64,000 nucleotides of DNA, taken from the NCBI GenBank assembly GCA_964017065.1, contig OZ024783.1, positions 12,966,313-13,030,312 of the forward strand, in the 5' to 3' direction. The notes beneath the pieces are model-generated. The model did not search any database and was not told the origin of the DNA. It saw only the letters and a program-made list of their open reading frames with translations. Below, in pieces: positions 48,035 to 58,534 of the stretch. The translations under genes and the position numbers were made by a program. Numbering within the stretch: the stretch's first letter is position 1; every line of letters starts with the position of its first letter. This stretch comes from Haliclona indistincta. Taxonomy: Eukaryota; Porifera; Demospongiae; Haplosclerida; Chalinidae.

Positions 48035-48602
48035 GCATACAACCTAGCCAATTGGCTGCAGCAATATCATAGATAGGCAGAATCAACAACGGTATAACTT
48101 CTTTAGGCACAACGGTGCCACAACCTGAACTGCGCCAAAAAAAACAGTAGGATTGGCACTGCACGCCCACTCGATGAACAGATGTCACGTGCGGCAGCGC
48201 GGGAAATGGCGAGTCTGAGAAAGAGAGATGTTGAGAGAAAGCCACTGACTGTGCCAGAGATATTTTCCCTGTTGGTTAAATTAATTTGTGGCGTGGTTGA
48301 TACTGCTGAGGAGATACTAGAGAAGAATAAATATTATTGTCAACATAATGCTCGTTTGGCAGCCCCGGCCCTTTGCACAATAATGCGAAGGGGCGGGGCT
48401 GACAGACTGGTATAGTAAGCCGTTCTTGTACATGAGGTAAGTTTACCTCATGTACATACAATACCTTAAAACCAGTATTATTAGCGACCACTTAATGTAG
48501 CGTTTTGCGATTGAAGACATTTAGCGTGTACTAATTTTAGCGTTTGGCTGTTATTTAATGAGATTCATGCTCGTTAACAGTCATTATTACTGCGAAACCA
48601 CA
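48035..48602. other. Region between NLR1 start and copy C
   Basis: The first part is the presumed NLR1 promoter and 5' UTR (minus strand). A 77-codon plus-strand frame (48182-48415, MSRAAAREMASLRKRDVERK) has no family I know and no splice partners. A GTACATGAGGTAA / TTACCTCATGTAC palindrome sits at 48427-48455. Confidence 0.4.
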
Positions 48603-48877
48603 GCTATGCAGAATGAATCTCGTATGTATGAATACAATTTCACTGCACTACATGTAACATTAATTTTTTTTACTTTTTCAGAAGACCACAGAGAAAGCTA
48701 GCTGTTGAGCTACAATAGAGTCTTGTAATGATAATGAATTGTTGTATACTGCTCAAAGAATTAAAAAAATTAATAATAATAAATTATTATTAATTTTTTT
48801 GCTGAATCTCAAGTGCACGACTGTTTTATTAATTTTATTTTAGTGAGTTGTAATAATTTTTTGAACTTTGTTCAAAG
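48603..48877 (+). pseudogene. Orphan 3' tail of an ankyrin-Roc-Death gene
   Basis: This stretch repeats, in the same orientation, the end of copy C (50175-50425). It includes the last-exon sequence KTTEKASC-stop at 48682-48708, preceded by its acceptor, and then the same AT-rich 3' flank down to AATTTTTTGAACT. It directly abuts the truncated body of copy C, so the body of another copy is missing upstream. Confidence 0.9.
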
Positions 48878-50263
48878 TTGCTTCGTCATCTTTTCCATCA
48901 GAAGCCAGCCATCTCTTCTTTCCAAGTCTTATCAAAGAACATCGGCCTGGCAACCTTCCTTCTTTAAGTTTTGGGTGGTCTCTTGGATGCAGTGATCCTC
49001 ACCAGTTTTTTAGTAGTCGTTTCTTACATGTTCTTCTTCTTCGACTTGCTTTCACATTTCCTTTGGCCAGCAAGCATCTTCCACCCTCCTCCTCTCTGCA
49101 TGGTCTTGAGCGACAGTGTAAGGTGTGGCAAAATGGAATTGTCTGGAAGAGTGGCTCTGGAGTATCTACTGTAGTGGAGATTGTAGATCGTAACTGTTGG
49201 GTCATTGTTCTTGTGTCTGAAAAGAGTAAAGAAGCAGCAGAGATCTACAGTAGCGTCATCAGATTAATCCTTGACCTCAAGCAGCAGCTGTGCAGTGTTT
49301 TAAGTACATGTGAATGTCTCATCTCTCCTTCCCTACTCAGCCTGTATCCCTTCGATGCCTTGCCTGATACTGACCTATTTGATCTACCGTCAGTAGCTAG
49401 GGCAATGCTTTTGCGCCAGGCACAGCACAGGTTTCTTTTGGATCGAAAGGAAGGAATGAATACTTACTCAACAGACGAAGCTCTATCGTGTGAGCCTTAT
49501 TACCTCTTACAACCCTCTTCTGTGTGCCAACTATTCAAGGAAAGTACGGCAGCTCAGCCTGTTCCAGATTCTCTTCTCCAAGAGGTGCACAGGTATTGTC
49601 AGCAGCCCATGCGGAAGCCACAGAATCACAATGACATGAGAGAGTATGTTAACATGTTTAGCCTATTTGCTGGCAGAAATCCTCTGGTAAGCAGTGTGCA
49701 AGTTGTAGTATGTGATGGTATGTATCCCTCTGTTGTGTACAGGAGGTGGCTGAACTGAAGGAGGATGACATTATTGATAATGCAGCTACTACTACTCAGC
49801 TACCCACAGCTGCTGCTGGTGCTTGCCTCTCTAGAACTAGAACACTCAGTAAGTTGTGATTATGAGTAGTGGCCTTGTTATAGTGATTACGCACTCAAAA
49901 TCAGATATGGGTGATCTCATGGACGTGTTGGAGGTTGTGGAAAGTGTCAGTGATTGGAACAGGCTTGGTTTGACCCTGGGACTGCTATATCATCCTACTT
50001 TGACAGATATTGAGACCCATCGACGAGGCAAACCCGATGTATGCAGAAGAGACATGCTCTCAGCATGGCTGCAGCAAAAAGACAATGTTACAGAGAGGGG
50101 AGTCCCTTCATGGAGTGTGTTGAGAGCTGCACTGATTAGAATTGGAGAGCACGAGATAGCTGACAGGATTGTGAGTGCATGTATGAATACAATTTCACTG
50201 CACTAACAAAAATAATAATTTTTTTTACTTTTTCAGAAGACCACAGAGAAAGCTAGCTGTTGA
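48878..50263 (+). pseudogene. Copy C: 5'-truncated ankyrin-Roc-Death receptor
   Basis: Begins inside the COR-like region (KVASSSFPSEASHLFFPSL) without start codon, ankyrin repeats or Roc domain. It continues collinearly with copy D through exon ends at 49686, exon 2 49743-49848, Death exon 49905-50170 and last exon 50237-50263. The frame is open throughout and nearly identical to copy D, so the truncation is young. Exon 2 has a slightly longer Ala-rich linker (TAAAGA). With no ATG or promoter it is most likely a nonfunctional product of unequal exchange. A Death-domain-only transcript from an upstream promoter cannot be excluded. Confidence 0.88.
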
Positions 50264-50739
50264 GCTACAATAGAGTCTTGTAATGATAATGAATTGTTGT
50301 ATACTGCTCAAAGAATTTAATAATAATAATTAATTATTCTTATTAATTTTTTTGCTGAATCTCAAGTGCACGACTGTTTTATTAATTTTATTTTAGTGAG
50401 TTGTAATAATTTTTTGAACTATTAATTAATTTTTTTATAATGATCGGTCAACTGAGAGGTCATTATGTATGCAGGCTAATCATAGACTTCCTCCATCGTC
50501 CCACAGAGTAGCTGTCAAAAAACCTGTACTAGTACACACCGAGTCATTGCCGGACTAGCTAACATGCACATCTAGAATTTTGTACGACATTGAAATAATT
50601 GTACTCATGATAGTAATTTTTACATCAATAAAGATCTGAGTGTATGTAGTCATCTAGTGTGTTGGTAGTAGAGTTAGTCTGATGGTGGTTGGTCTGCTGC
50701 TTGGCTGGTATCAGTAGGGACAGCATCATCAGCTGGTGG
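50264..50739. other. 3' flank of copy C and of RSPH3
   Basis: AT-rich. The first 160 bp match 48709-48877. The two genes converge here with ~480 bp between stops. TTTATT-type sequences near 50375-50395 could serve as the poly(A) signal of the minus-strand gene. Confidence 0.5.
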
Positions 50740-52193
50740 CTATGCAGGTGGTTCAGCTGTACAGAGCAAAAAAAAATAATGATAAAAATTTCAATAATCT
50801 ATGACTCTTTCTATGATGACTCTTTTACACACATAATGATTGTTTGTACCTGCTTTGGGTGTTTCTTCTGCTGCAGCAGTCTGATCATTTCCCTCTCCAC
50901 TACCCTCCTCATCTTTCTTGTCTTCCTCTGCCTTTATCTCCTCCTCTTTCTTCTCCTCTAAAACTGGTGCTGGCTCCTTTTCTGTTTCAGGAACTTTATC
51001 GTCAGACTCAGTCGCCCCTTCCTCACTGGGTTTCGCATCATCTCCTTCTTGTTCCTTCTTCTCTGATTCACCATCTTCCTTTTTCTCCAATTCTTCTTTC
51101 TTCTCTGTTTCTCCCTCCTCCTTTGATTCTCCTTCATCTTTCTTCTCTGACTCTCCCTCTTCCTTCGATTCTCCGTCATCTTTCTTCTCCAATTCCTTTG
51201 ATTGTCCATCATCCTTCTTCTCTGATTTTCCCTCTGCTTTTTGTTCAGTTGTTTGCTCTGTCGAAGGAGCTGTATCTGTTTCAGCACTTGGCTCAGTCTT
51301 GGTTTCATCTTTCTCTGCGATTGCCTCCTCTCCTTCTTTTGTCTCAGATGTAGTTGGTAGTACAGTGGTATGCTCTGCTGTGGGTGGTGGTGATGGCTGA
51401 GGAGTGACTATACCAAGCTTCTTCTTGACAACACTTCGTATCATAGCTGAGAGGAAAGAGTGTATAGTAATCAAAATACATGTACAGTAGTCTACTGCAT
51501 GTATACTATAGCCATAAAAATAAACAAGAGTTTTGATCAATAAAAAATTATGTGCATGCATGATTGACTGTATTACACTTACCATCCAGCAGTAGTCTGG
51601 CAACGACCCTCTTGTCCATAATCTTCTTAGTTTCAGCCATCAACGTTAACCACGGCATTACATCAATTTCAACATCTATTGCAAAAATTAACATCATAAA
51701 AATTGCTGTATCATAGAGCATTGAGATTATGCAAGAAAATCCCTCTTACATCTATAATTATCACTACACAAAACACACTAATTTTCACCTCTTTCCACTC
51801 TATCATAAAAGAAGCCATGGTCGACCAGTGTAGTGAACACAGCTGGAACTAGGTCTGCTAGATAGCTCTGTGCAAATGCTCTCGCTGCAATCTTCTCAGC
51901 TGTCTCCTTCTCCTTGATCAGAGCTTTTCGCTGCTGATCTTTCCTACGATCCTAACAAACAAATGCAGAAGGAAAAAATTCTGGTTATAAAAGACACGCT
52001 GTATAAAAAAAATTATTATTAATAAAAAAATTTTTTTAGACTAAGACACAAGTCATTATGCATGCGAAAGTGTATAATTATTACTCTTTACGTAAAGCTA
52101 TTCACTCACTTTTTCTTCTCTTCTTCTCCTCTCTTGCTCCTCTAGTCGTTGTGTCTCAACTAGCTCAGCATTTCTGTTCTCCTCAAACTCACG
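50740..52193 (-). CDS. RSPH3: Radial spoke head protein 3 homologue (RSPH3), C-terminal exons
   Basis: Minus-strand exons 52193-52110, 51951-51789, 51675-51583, 51446-50850 and 50756-50740 join in phase and give 317 aa. Conserved RSP3 features are direct: REFEENRNAELVETQRLEEQ, then AEKIAARAFAQSYLADLVPA with FFYDRVERDVEIDVMPWL, then KRVVARLLLD and MIRSVVKKK. RSPH3 is the A-kinase-anchoring core of the ciliary radial spoke. The C-terminal ~200 residues are a Lys/Glu/Asp/Ser-rich low-complexity tail built of imperfect KKDDGESKEEGE repeats, longer than in vertebrates. The N-terminal third of RSPH3 is not visible upstream. The first exon listed starts in phase 0 after an acceptor (TTTTTCAG), so upstream exons should exist or were lost. 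Confidence 0.88.
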
Positions 52194-52253
52194 CTGAAAA
52201 ATGAAAAGCACAGTTGTTTACATGACACACCGAGTGGATGGTAATGGGACTAT

Positions 52254-52405
52254 CAGTGGCGGATCTACAGGGGGTCAGGGGGGGCCAGGCCCCCCTAAAA
52301 TTTTAGAAATATAAGCCACACAATGGAATGTAAACAAGCCTTGTACAAACTTATAATACGAATAAATTATGGCCCCCCAAGCACCTCAGGCTAGATCCGC
52401 CACTG
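52254..52405. mobile_element. hAT-type MITE with 8-bp target duplication
   Basis: The 152 bp element has inverted ends CAGTGGCGGATCTA and TAGATCCGCCACTG and is flanked by a perfect 8-bp duplication GGGACTAT (52246-52253 and 52406-52413). Its subterminal region has a G-rich run (CAGGGGGGGCCAGGCC) paired with GGCCCCCC. CAGTGGCGGATC ends are widespread in non-autonomous hAT elements. Confidence 0.92.
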
Positions 52406-52434
52406 GGGACTATTATTGAACAGCAAATTTCAGC

Positions 52435-52547
52435 AACTGGAAGAGGTTTGGTTTGATCCAGGGACTATTATTTAAATCCATACTTACTGATATTGAGACC
52501 TATCGACGAACCAAACCAGAAGATTGCAAGATTGACTCAGAACATTG
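52435..52547 (+). pseudogene. Fossil Death-domain fragment of the ankyrin-Roc family
   Basis: In one frame it reads NWKRFGLIQGLLFKSILTDI then ETYRRTKPEDCKIDSEH-stop. This aligns with the Death exon of the four copies (NRLGLTLGLLYHPTLTDIET YRRGKPDECR) but is clearly more diverged. No other part of the gene is visible. It lies 21 bp past the hAT MITE target duplication. Confidence 0.8.
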
Positions 52548-53839
52548 ATATAGATGTTTAACAGGAAAACTTACCGCAAAACTTACCGCAATTAATTTTT
52601 GATCAAAATGGTATTGTACTCAGATAGTACTGATGATAATCGTTATGATTACAATGATACTTTTCTACTCACCGGTTCACATGTATGTACAGCTAAATGA
52701 GATTGACAGCTACTCTATTTTTTGTACCATTGTATGATAGTAGAACTAAACATTCTAATAAGAGCATCACAGCAGCTTTCATAATGCTAATATTATATAG
52801 CTTCCATTGAAACTGCTTGTGCTAGGCTTCTCTGCATGCACTAGCAGTTTCATATTGATTACCTCCTCCGTAACTGACAAGAACTCCTTGTTACAAAAAG
52901 TGAACATCTCTGGTCATTGATACATTGTTGTAAACTTATACATGTAAGTTATTAATTGAATTGTTGCCTGAAGCATCTTGTTTCTTGAAGAGAGTTGCTG
53001 AGCGCCCCTCTTTCATCTGGAACAAACCCTACAAATGTATGATGGGGTGCACATGGGTTAAGGTTCGACTACAATTCGCCATACTACGAGCTACAAATCT
53101 GTGCTTACGTGGATCCAGGACTAAATAGAGATCAATAACTCAGATGACCGATGGCTATGGTCTGCTCGAACTGTACAATAGTTAGTTCACTCTTTATTTT
53201 ATTTTTGTTATTTTATTTTTTTTCTTTGCTTATTAACTCTAGCGTAAATTTAGTAATTGTTTTGTTACATCTAGTATTACATCTTAGTGCACATCCTGTT
53301 ATTTTTTTCCTACATCTTAGTGTGTGATTGTTTTATTGTCCTGTATCTGCTTAGAAATTGAATTGTTGCCTTGTTTTTGATTTAATTATTATTAAGTTAC
53401 CACATGAGTAGTATTGATTGACTAGAACCAGACTAGAACTCAATTACTTGTTTGCTGGTAATCTAATAGTAGCGAGCTTACTCAGTCTTCTCGCCAAATG
53501 TTAGAGTCACGTGAATTTATTTTCCTATGACGTAATTTTGGTGGGCAACATAGCCGCGAAATCCAGCTAGCTGGTTGGTGTAAGGACGAGCCTTTGTACG
53601 CGTTTCTTTGTGAATTATACACCGTGTACGTTTGAAAAACTTGTTTACTAAGGTTAGTTGAAGCGTCTGTGTGTGTTTTGTGTACATGTCCGAGGAATAC
53701 GCGTGTGATTTGGGCTATGTTTATCCATAGATGGTTTATCTTTGTATAGCGAAATGGCGTCTAGGTAGGGCGACATGTCTGGTTTGCTGGTACATTTGAA
53801 ACGCGCTGGAACAACTCTAAATTCAGGTATGTCGTAGTA
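52548..53839. other. Intergenic, no gene supported
   Basis: AT-rich. I searched the minus strand for the missing RSPH3 5' exons and found no convincing match. A short open piece ending GAGTTCTTGTCAGTTACGGA at a donor-like GAG/GTAAT (near 52860) does not resemble the family. Confidence 0.4.
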
Positions 53840-54827
53840 TAACTATAAATCCTGCTTCTTCCTGTGTGTCATAGTCATCTTCACTTTCCTCTGCTAGTTC
53901 TGTTATGCTCTCAATCAAGTCAGTGTCCTCCTCGTTGTCCTCCTCGTATCCACAGCGGTTTGATTCTTGTCTGCTCTTCTGTCACATCAGGTATGCCATT
54001 TGAAGCCACCAGTTCATCTAGCTTTTCCAGAAAAAAATCGTAAACCATGGGTAAGAGGATTGCCCTTTTTTGTAGCAATATCTCACCTACATAAATGGCA
54101 GTGTAATCCATTGCCATTGATCGGGCTTGTTGTACTGTACTAGGTTGACCTGTGCTATTTTCCTTGATCTCTTCTAGTAGCAGCTGAAGGTCAGCCTGTC
54201 TACTAGTTAGTTCTTGCTCTTGCAAAATAATTAGTTGTGATTTATAGCAAGAGTAACATACCTTCTGCTCTGGTTGTAAGCTGATTTTGAAACCAGCTGT
54301 GTCTCTTAGGTGCTCTGTAATGCGTTCTGCATTTGGACATGGCCTTGATTGAACATGCTTGAGACAAATCCCACAAACGGGACAGTTTGCCAAGTGAGCA
54401 CGTTGTGCATTATATACAGTATAATAGTGGCGGCGGGTACAAGTGGCGTCGGAAAAGGGATTGTATCTCCCTTTGTTTCGAGATTCGTAGCTTCAAAAAC
54501 TACTGTACTATAATCTTTTGAATTGTAATGTGCAAAGCACATTTCTTCACAACCCTTCACACAGCACCTAACTTCTTTCTTCTTTTTCTCCCATCTAGGT
54601 ATCTGAGTAGGACCTTGGGATCTCACTAACCTACGGATGTCATCACGACATGGTCGACACACAAAATCATCTTCATTGACTCCATAATCAGCAAGAAATT
54701 CTTTATCCTGCGTTCTCTTCCATGTACTCACTTTACTGATGTGGCTGTGATGGTGTCGGCATAGAGCACACAACTGGCCTTCCGGCTCCTCTTCTTCTGT
54801 GAAGGATAATTGCCGTCTGGATGCCAT
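53840..54827 (-). pseudogene. Cys-rich zinc-binding-like hypothetical protein, frameshifted
   Basis: The minus-strand frame starts MASRRQLSFTEEEEPEGQLC and has paired CxxC and CxxxC motifs (CALCRHHH, CRPCRDD, CCVKGCEEMCF). Near 54441 it must shift frame to go from PFPTPL to CTRRHYYTVYNAQRAHLANC. It then continues with CPVCGICLKHVQSRPCPNAE and QKVCYSCYKSQLIILQEQEL. A second shift near 53960 leads into an acidic tail (GYEEDNEEDTDLIESI). From memory, this Cys pattern recurs in hypothetical proteins of sponges and cnidarians, possibly transposon-derived. Function unknown. Two small introns instead of frameshifts are possible, but good splice sites were not seen. Confidence 0.6.
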
Positions 54828-55342
54828 ACTGTGTTGATATTATATTCACAATAATGATTGATGACATTATGAAGTAGATGTTTGTGCTATAAAACCACAA
54901 ATATACCTTGTGCCAAGTTGTGTGGCTGCTTCCCTCGTTGGAAATAGTTCACGCAAGTGCAGATACAAACACGAGTACAACTCTCTAGTCGCGCGCGGGA
55001 ACAAGTCTATATTTAGTAAAAAGCTGTGTCTACATCATTAGTTTTGTCAGCTGAAACAACAGACTAATAGCAGTGTCTGCAAATAAGTTCTGACGGCAAA
55101 TGCTGCAAACAGAAAACACGAATTCTAGCAAGTATTTTATATGTTGTGCGTACAATACTTGGGAAATGCAAAGAGACGACATAGCTGAATGTAGTCTTGA
55201 AAAAAGCTAATTATCTACCGTTATACGGCATAATAATCGTTTGATGAACAACAGCTTATTATTCATAGTCTAGACTAGTAAAATCATGGTCTGGTAAAAA
55301 GGCCGGCGCGTTTCTAAGTGTATAGGCCTCAGAGAATCGAGT
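54828..55342. promoter_or_regulatory. Presumed promoter region of copy D
   Basis: The upstream DNA shows no similarity to the region before copy B or copy A. Homology among the copies starts essentially at the start codon. A GC-rich spot (TCGCGCGCGGGAACA near 54990) and GGCCGGCGCG near 55302 stand out in otherwise AT-rich DNA. Confidence 0.45.
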
Positions 55343-58300
55343 ATGTCGCAGAATAAAACCGAGATGGAGTGCTTACAGGCTTTTCTACGAGGGAACAAAC
55401 GAAGTGTTGAGCAACTGCTACCAGCACTAAAATCAGCTGATATCAGAACAACAAGAGACTGTAGAGCAATTCTTAATAGTGGCTACAAAGTCACTATAGT
55501 TAGTGACTCTTCTCTGGTCCATCTGGCAGCTCTCCATGGCTGGATGGATGTCGTTATTGATCTGATCACAAAGTACAAGTGCGACGCCAACAGCAAAAAC
55601 TCCAGGAAACGCATTCCACTGTACTCGGCCTCTGCATCTGGTCAACTGGAGGTGGTAAGGTACCTCATCAATGAACAACACTCTGACCCAATGATTAAAG
55701 ACCACGAGGGTAAAAAACCACTTCATTTTGCTTGTCAGTCACTTGATAGTCTTTGTGTTTTCAAATATTTCATCGATGAACAAAACTGTGATCCCATGGA
55801 TAAAGATGCCTATGGCCGCACACCAATTCACTATGCCTGCCAATATGGTAATTTCAGTATTGCCCAGTACTTAATCATTGAAAAATGCTGTGACCCAATG
55901 GCTAAAGACAGCAAAGACTGGACGCCGCTTCACTATGCTTGCAATATCAATGACCATTCTGACATTGTGCAACTTCTACTATCCACCGGCCAAGTGGACC
56001 CACTGGCTAAAGACTTTGAAGGCAAGACTCCAATATATTATGCTACTGGCAGTTATGATCTATTGAAATTGTTTTGGTATTTTCCACAACTTATGAGAGA
56101 CTTTCCTGTACACACATACACAAAAGTAATCTTAACAGGTTTCTGTGGAGCTGGTAAAACCACCACATCTCAACTCATTCTTCGTTTAACTAACAAAACA
56201 GGTTTTTTCTCTGTGCTATCATCAGGCCGTATTGTTGATGTGGAATGTCTCACTGCTGGAATCATACCTCTTCATGTCGAGACCAAGGTGAAGGAGATTG
56301 GTAACATGGTGATATACGATTTTGCTGGACAGCAAGAATATTACTCTAGTCATTCTGCAGTACTTGAGCGCATTATGAAGAACTCTGCTGCTATTTTTAT
56401 CTGTATTGTAGATCTGAGCCTGTGTATGGAGAAGATCAGTGAGTCTGTGCACTACTGGATGAGTTTCATAGAGAATGCCTGCAATTCAGCCAAGGGATTA
56501 TCACACGTCATCATTGTTGGCAGCCATGCTGATCTTGTCAGGCCATCACAAGTGCTAAAGGATAAGAGCTCACTGGTGGAGAGCATAGCAGAGAACAGGG
56601 CAAAACAGCTGACGTATGGAGGATTTGTAAGCATGGACTGCCGAGAGTCAAGAAGCAACAAAGCTCGAAAATTTCGCTCTCTCCTTTCCATCAGCCAGCG
56701 GGCCATACTAGCATCCCAACCTTACTTGAGCTTTTACCACCATGTGTTGTATGCTTTTCTGCATACAAAACTTGGGAGGACAAGCTGCACACTGCAAAAG
56801 CTGACCTCTGCTCTCGCTTTAGAGGAAGAGTTTGATTTTGATTCTACTGTAATCACAGAGTCACTGATCTTTCTTAGTGACAAAGGCCTCATTTTGTTTG
56901 TGCAAAACCAGGAACATCCGCAGTCTAGCTGGGTGGTGGTGGAGAAAGAGGCCTTGCTAAGAGAGGTCAATGGAACACTATTTGCTCCCGACCATTTTAA
57001 GCAGTATCGCAAAGTTGCTAGTAACACTGGTATAGTGCCCATTGCAACCATTGAGGAGTTGTTCCCACAGTACAGCTCAGAGATGCTAGTAGGCTGTCTC
57101 GAAAACATGGAATTTTGTCATCCAGTGGACCCTTCAGCGCTAGATCAAGCCACTAGTTGTAAAGTTGCTTCGTCATCTTTTCCATCAGAAGCCAGCCATC
57201 TCTTCTTTCCAAGTCTTGTCAAAGAACATCGGCCTGGCAACCTTCCTTCTTTAAGTTTTGGGTGGTCTCTTGGATGCAGTGATCCTCACCAGTTTTTTAG
57301 TAGTCGTTTCTTACATGTTCTTCTACTTCGACTTGCTTTCACATTTCCTTTGGCCAGCAAGCATCTTCCACCCTCCTCCTCTCTGCATGGTCTTGAGCGA
57401 CAGTGTAAGGTGTGGCAAAATGGAATTGTCTGGAAGAGTGGCTCTGGAGTATCTACTGTAGTGGAGATTGTAGATCGTAACCGTTGGGTCATTGTTCTTG
57501 TGTCTGAAAAGAGTAAAGAAGCAGCAGAGATCTACAGTAGTGTCATCAGATTAATCCTTGACCTCAAGCAGCAGCTGTGTAGTGTTTTAAGTACATGTGA
57601 ATGTCTCATCTCTCCTTCCCTACTCAGCCTGTATCCCTTCGATGCCTTGCCTGATACTGACCTATTTGATCTACCGTCAGTAGCTAGGGCAATGCTTTTG
57701 CGCCAGGCACAGCACAGGTTTCTTTTGGATCGAAAAGAAGGAATGAATACTTACTCAACAGACGAAGCTCTATCGTGTGAGCCTTATTACCTCTTACAAC
57801 CCTCTTCTGTGTGCCAACTATTCAAGGAAAGTACAGCAGCTCAGCCTGTTCCAGATTCTCTTCTCCAAGAGGTGCACAGGTATTGTCAGCAGCCCATGCA
57901 GAAGCCACAGAATCACAATGACATGAGAGAGTATGTTAACATGTTTAGCCTATTTGCTGGCAGAAATCCTCTGGTAAGCAGTGTGCAAGTTGTAGTATGT
58001 GATGGTATGCCTCTATCTGTTGTGGACAGGAGGTGGCTGAACTGAAGGATGACGACATTATTGATCATGCAGCTACTGCTACACAGCTACCCACAGCTGC
58101 TGCTTGCCTCTCTAGAACTAGAACACTCAGTGAGTTGCGAGTATGAGTAGTGGCCTTGTTATAGTGATTACACACTCATAAACAGATACAGGTGATCTCA
58201 TGGACGTGTTGGAGGTTGTGGAAAGTGTCAGTGATTGGAACAGGCTTGGTTTGACCCTGGGACTGCTATATCATCCTACTTTGACAGATATTGAGACCTA

Positions 58301-58534
58301 TCGACGAGGCAAACCCGATGAATGCAGAAGAGACATGCTCTCAGCATGGCTGCAGCAAAAAGACAATGTTACAGAGAGGGGAGTCCCTTCATGGAGTGTG
58401 TTGAGAGCTGCACTGATTAGAATTGGAGAGCACGAGATAGCTGACAGGATTGTGAGTGAATGTATGAATACAAATTCACTGCACTAACAAAATATTTTTT
58501 TGACTTTTCAGAAGACCACAGAGAATGATAGCTA
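55343..58534 (+). CDS. Copy D: ankyrin-Roc-COR-like-Death receptor, intact
   Basis: Exons 55343-57973, 58030-58129, 58186-58451 and 58511-58534 give ~1006 aa with all junctions GT-AG and in phase. Domain order is as in copy B and the protein is very similar over its whole length. P-loop GFCGAGKTT, G3 DFAGQQEYY and G4 VGSHAD are all kept, so GTP binding is expected. It differs from B in one added residue in the ankyrin region (YACNINDHSD against YACKSYLSD), scattered substitutions, and a longer Ala/Thr linker in exon 2 (HAATATQLPTAAA). The C-terminal half is closest to copy C. It converges with NLR2, as B does with NLR1. Confidence 0.93.

Noticed and set aside
48868..48880. Start codon for copy C
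   Set aside because: The open frame has no ATG at its 5' end; a TTG there is not a credible animal start. The copy is treated as truncated.
50844..51400. Long plus-strand Ser/Phe- and Leu/Pro-rich frames (169 and 160 codons)
   Set aside because: Antisense shadows of the low-complexity RSPH3 tail; the minus-strand exon has matching splice sites and family neighbours.
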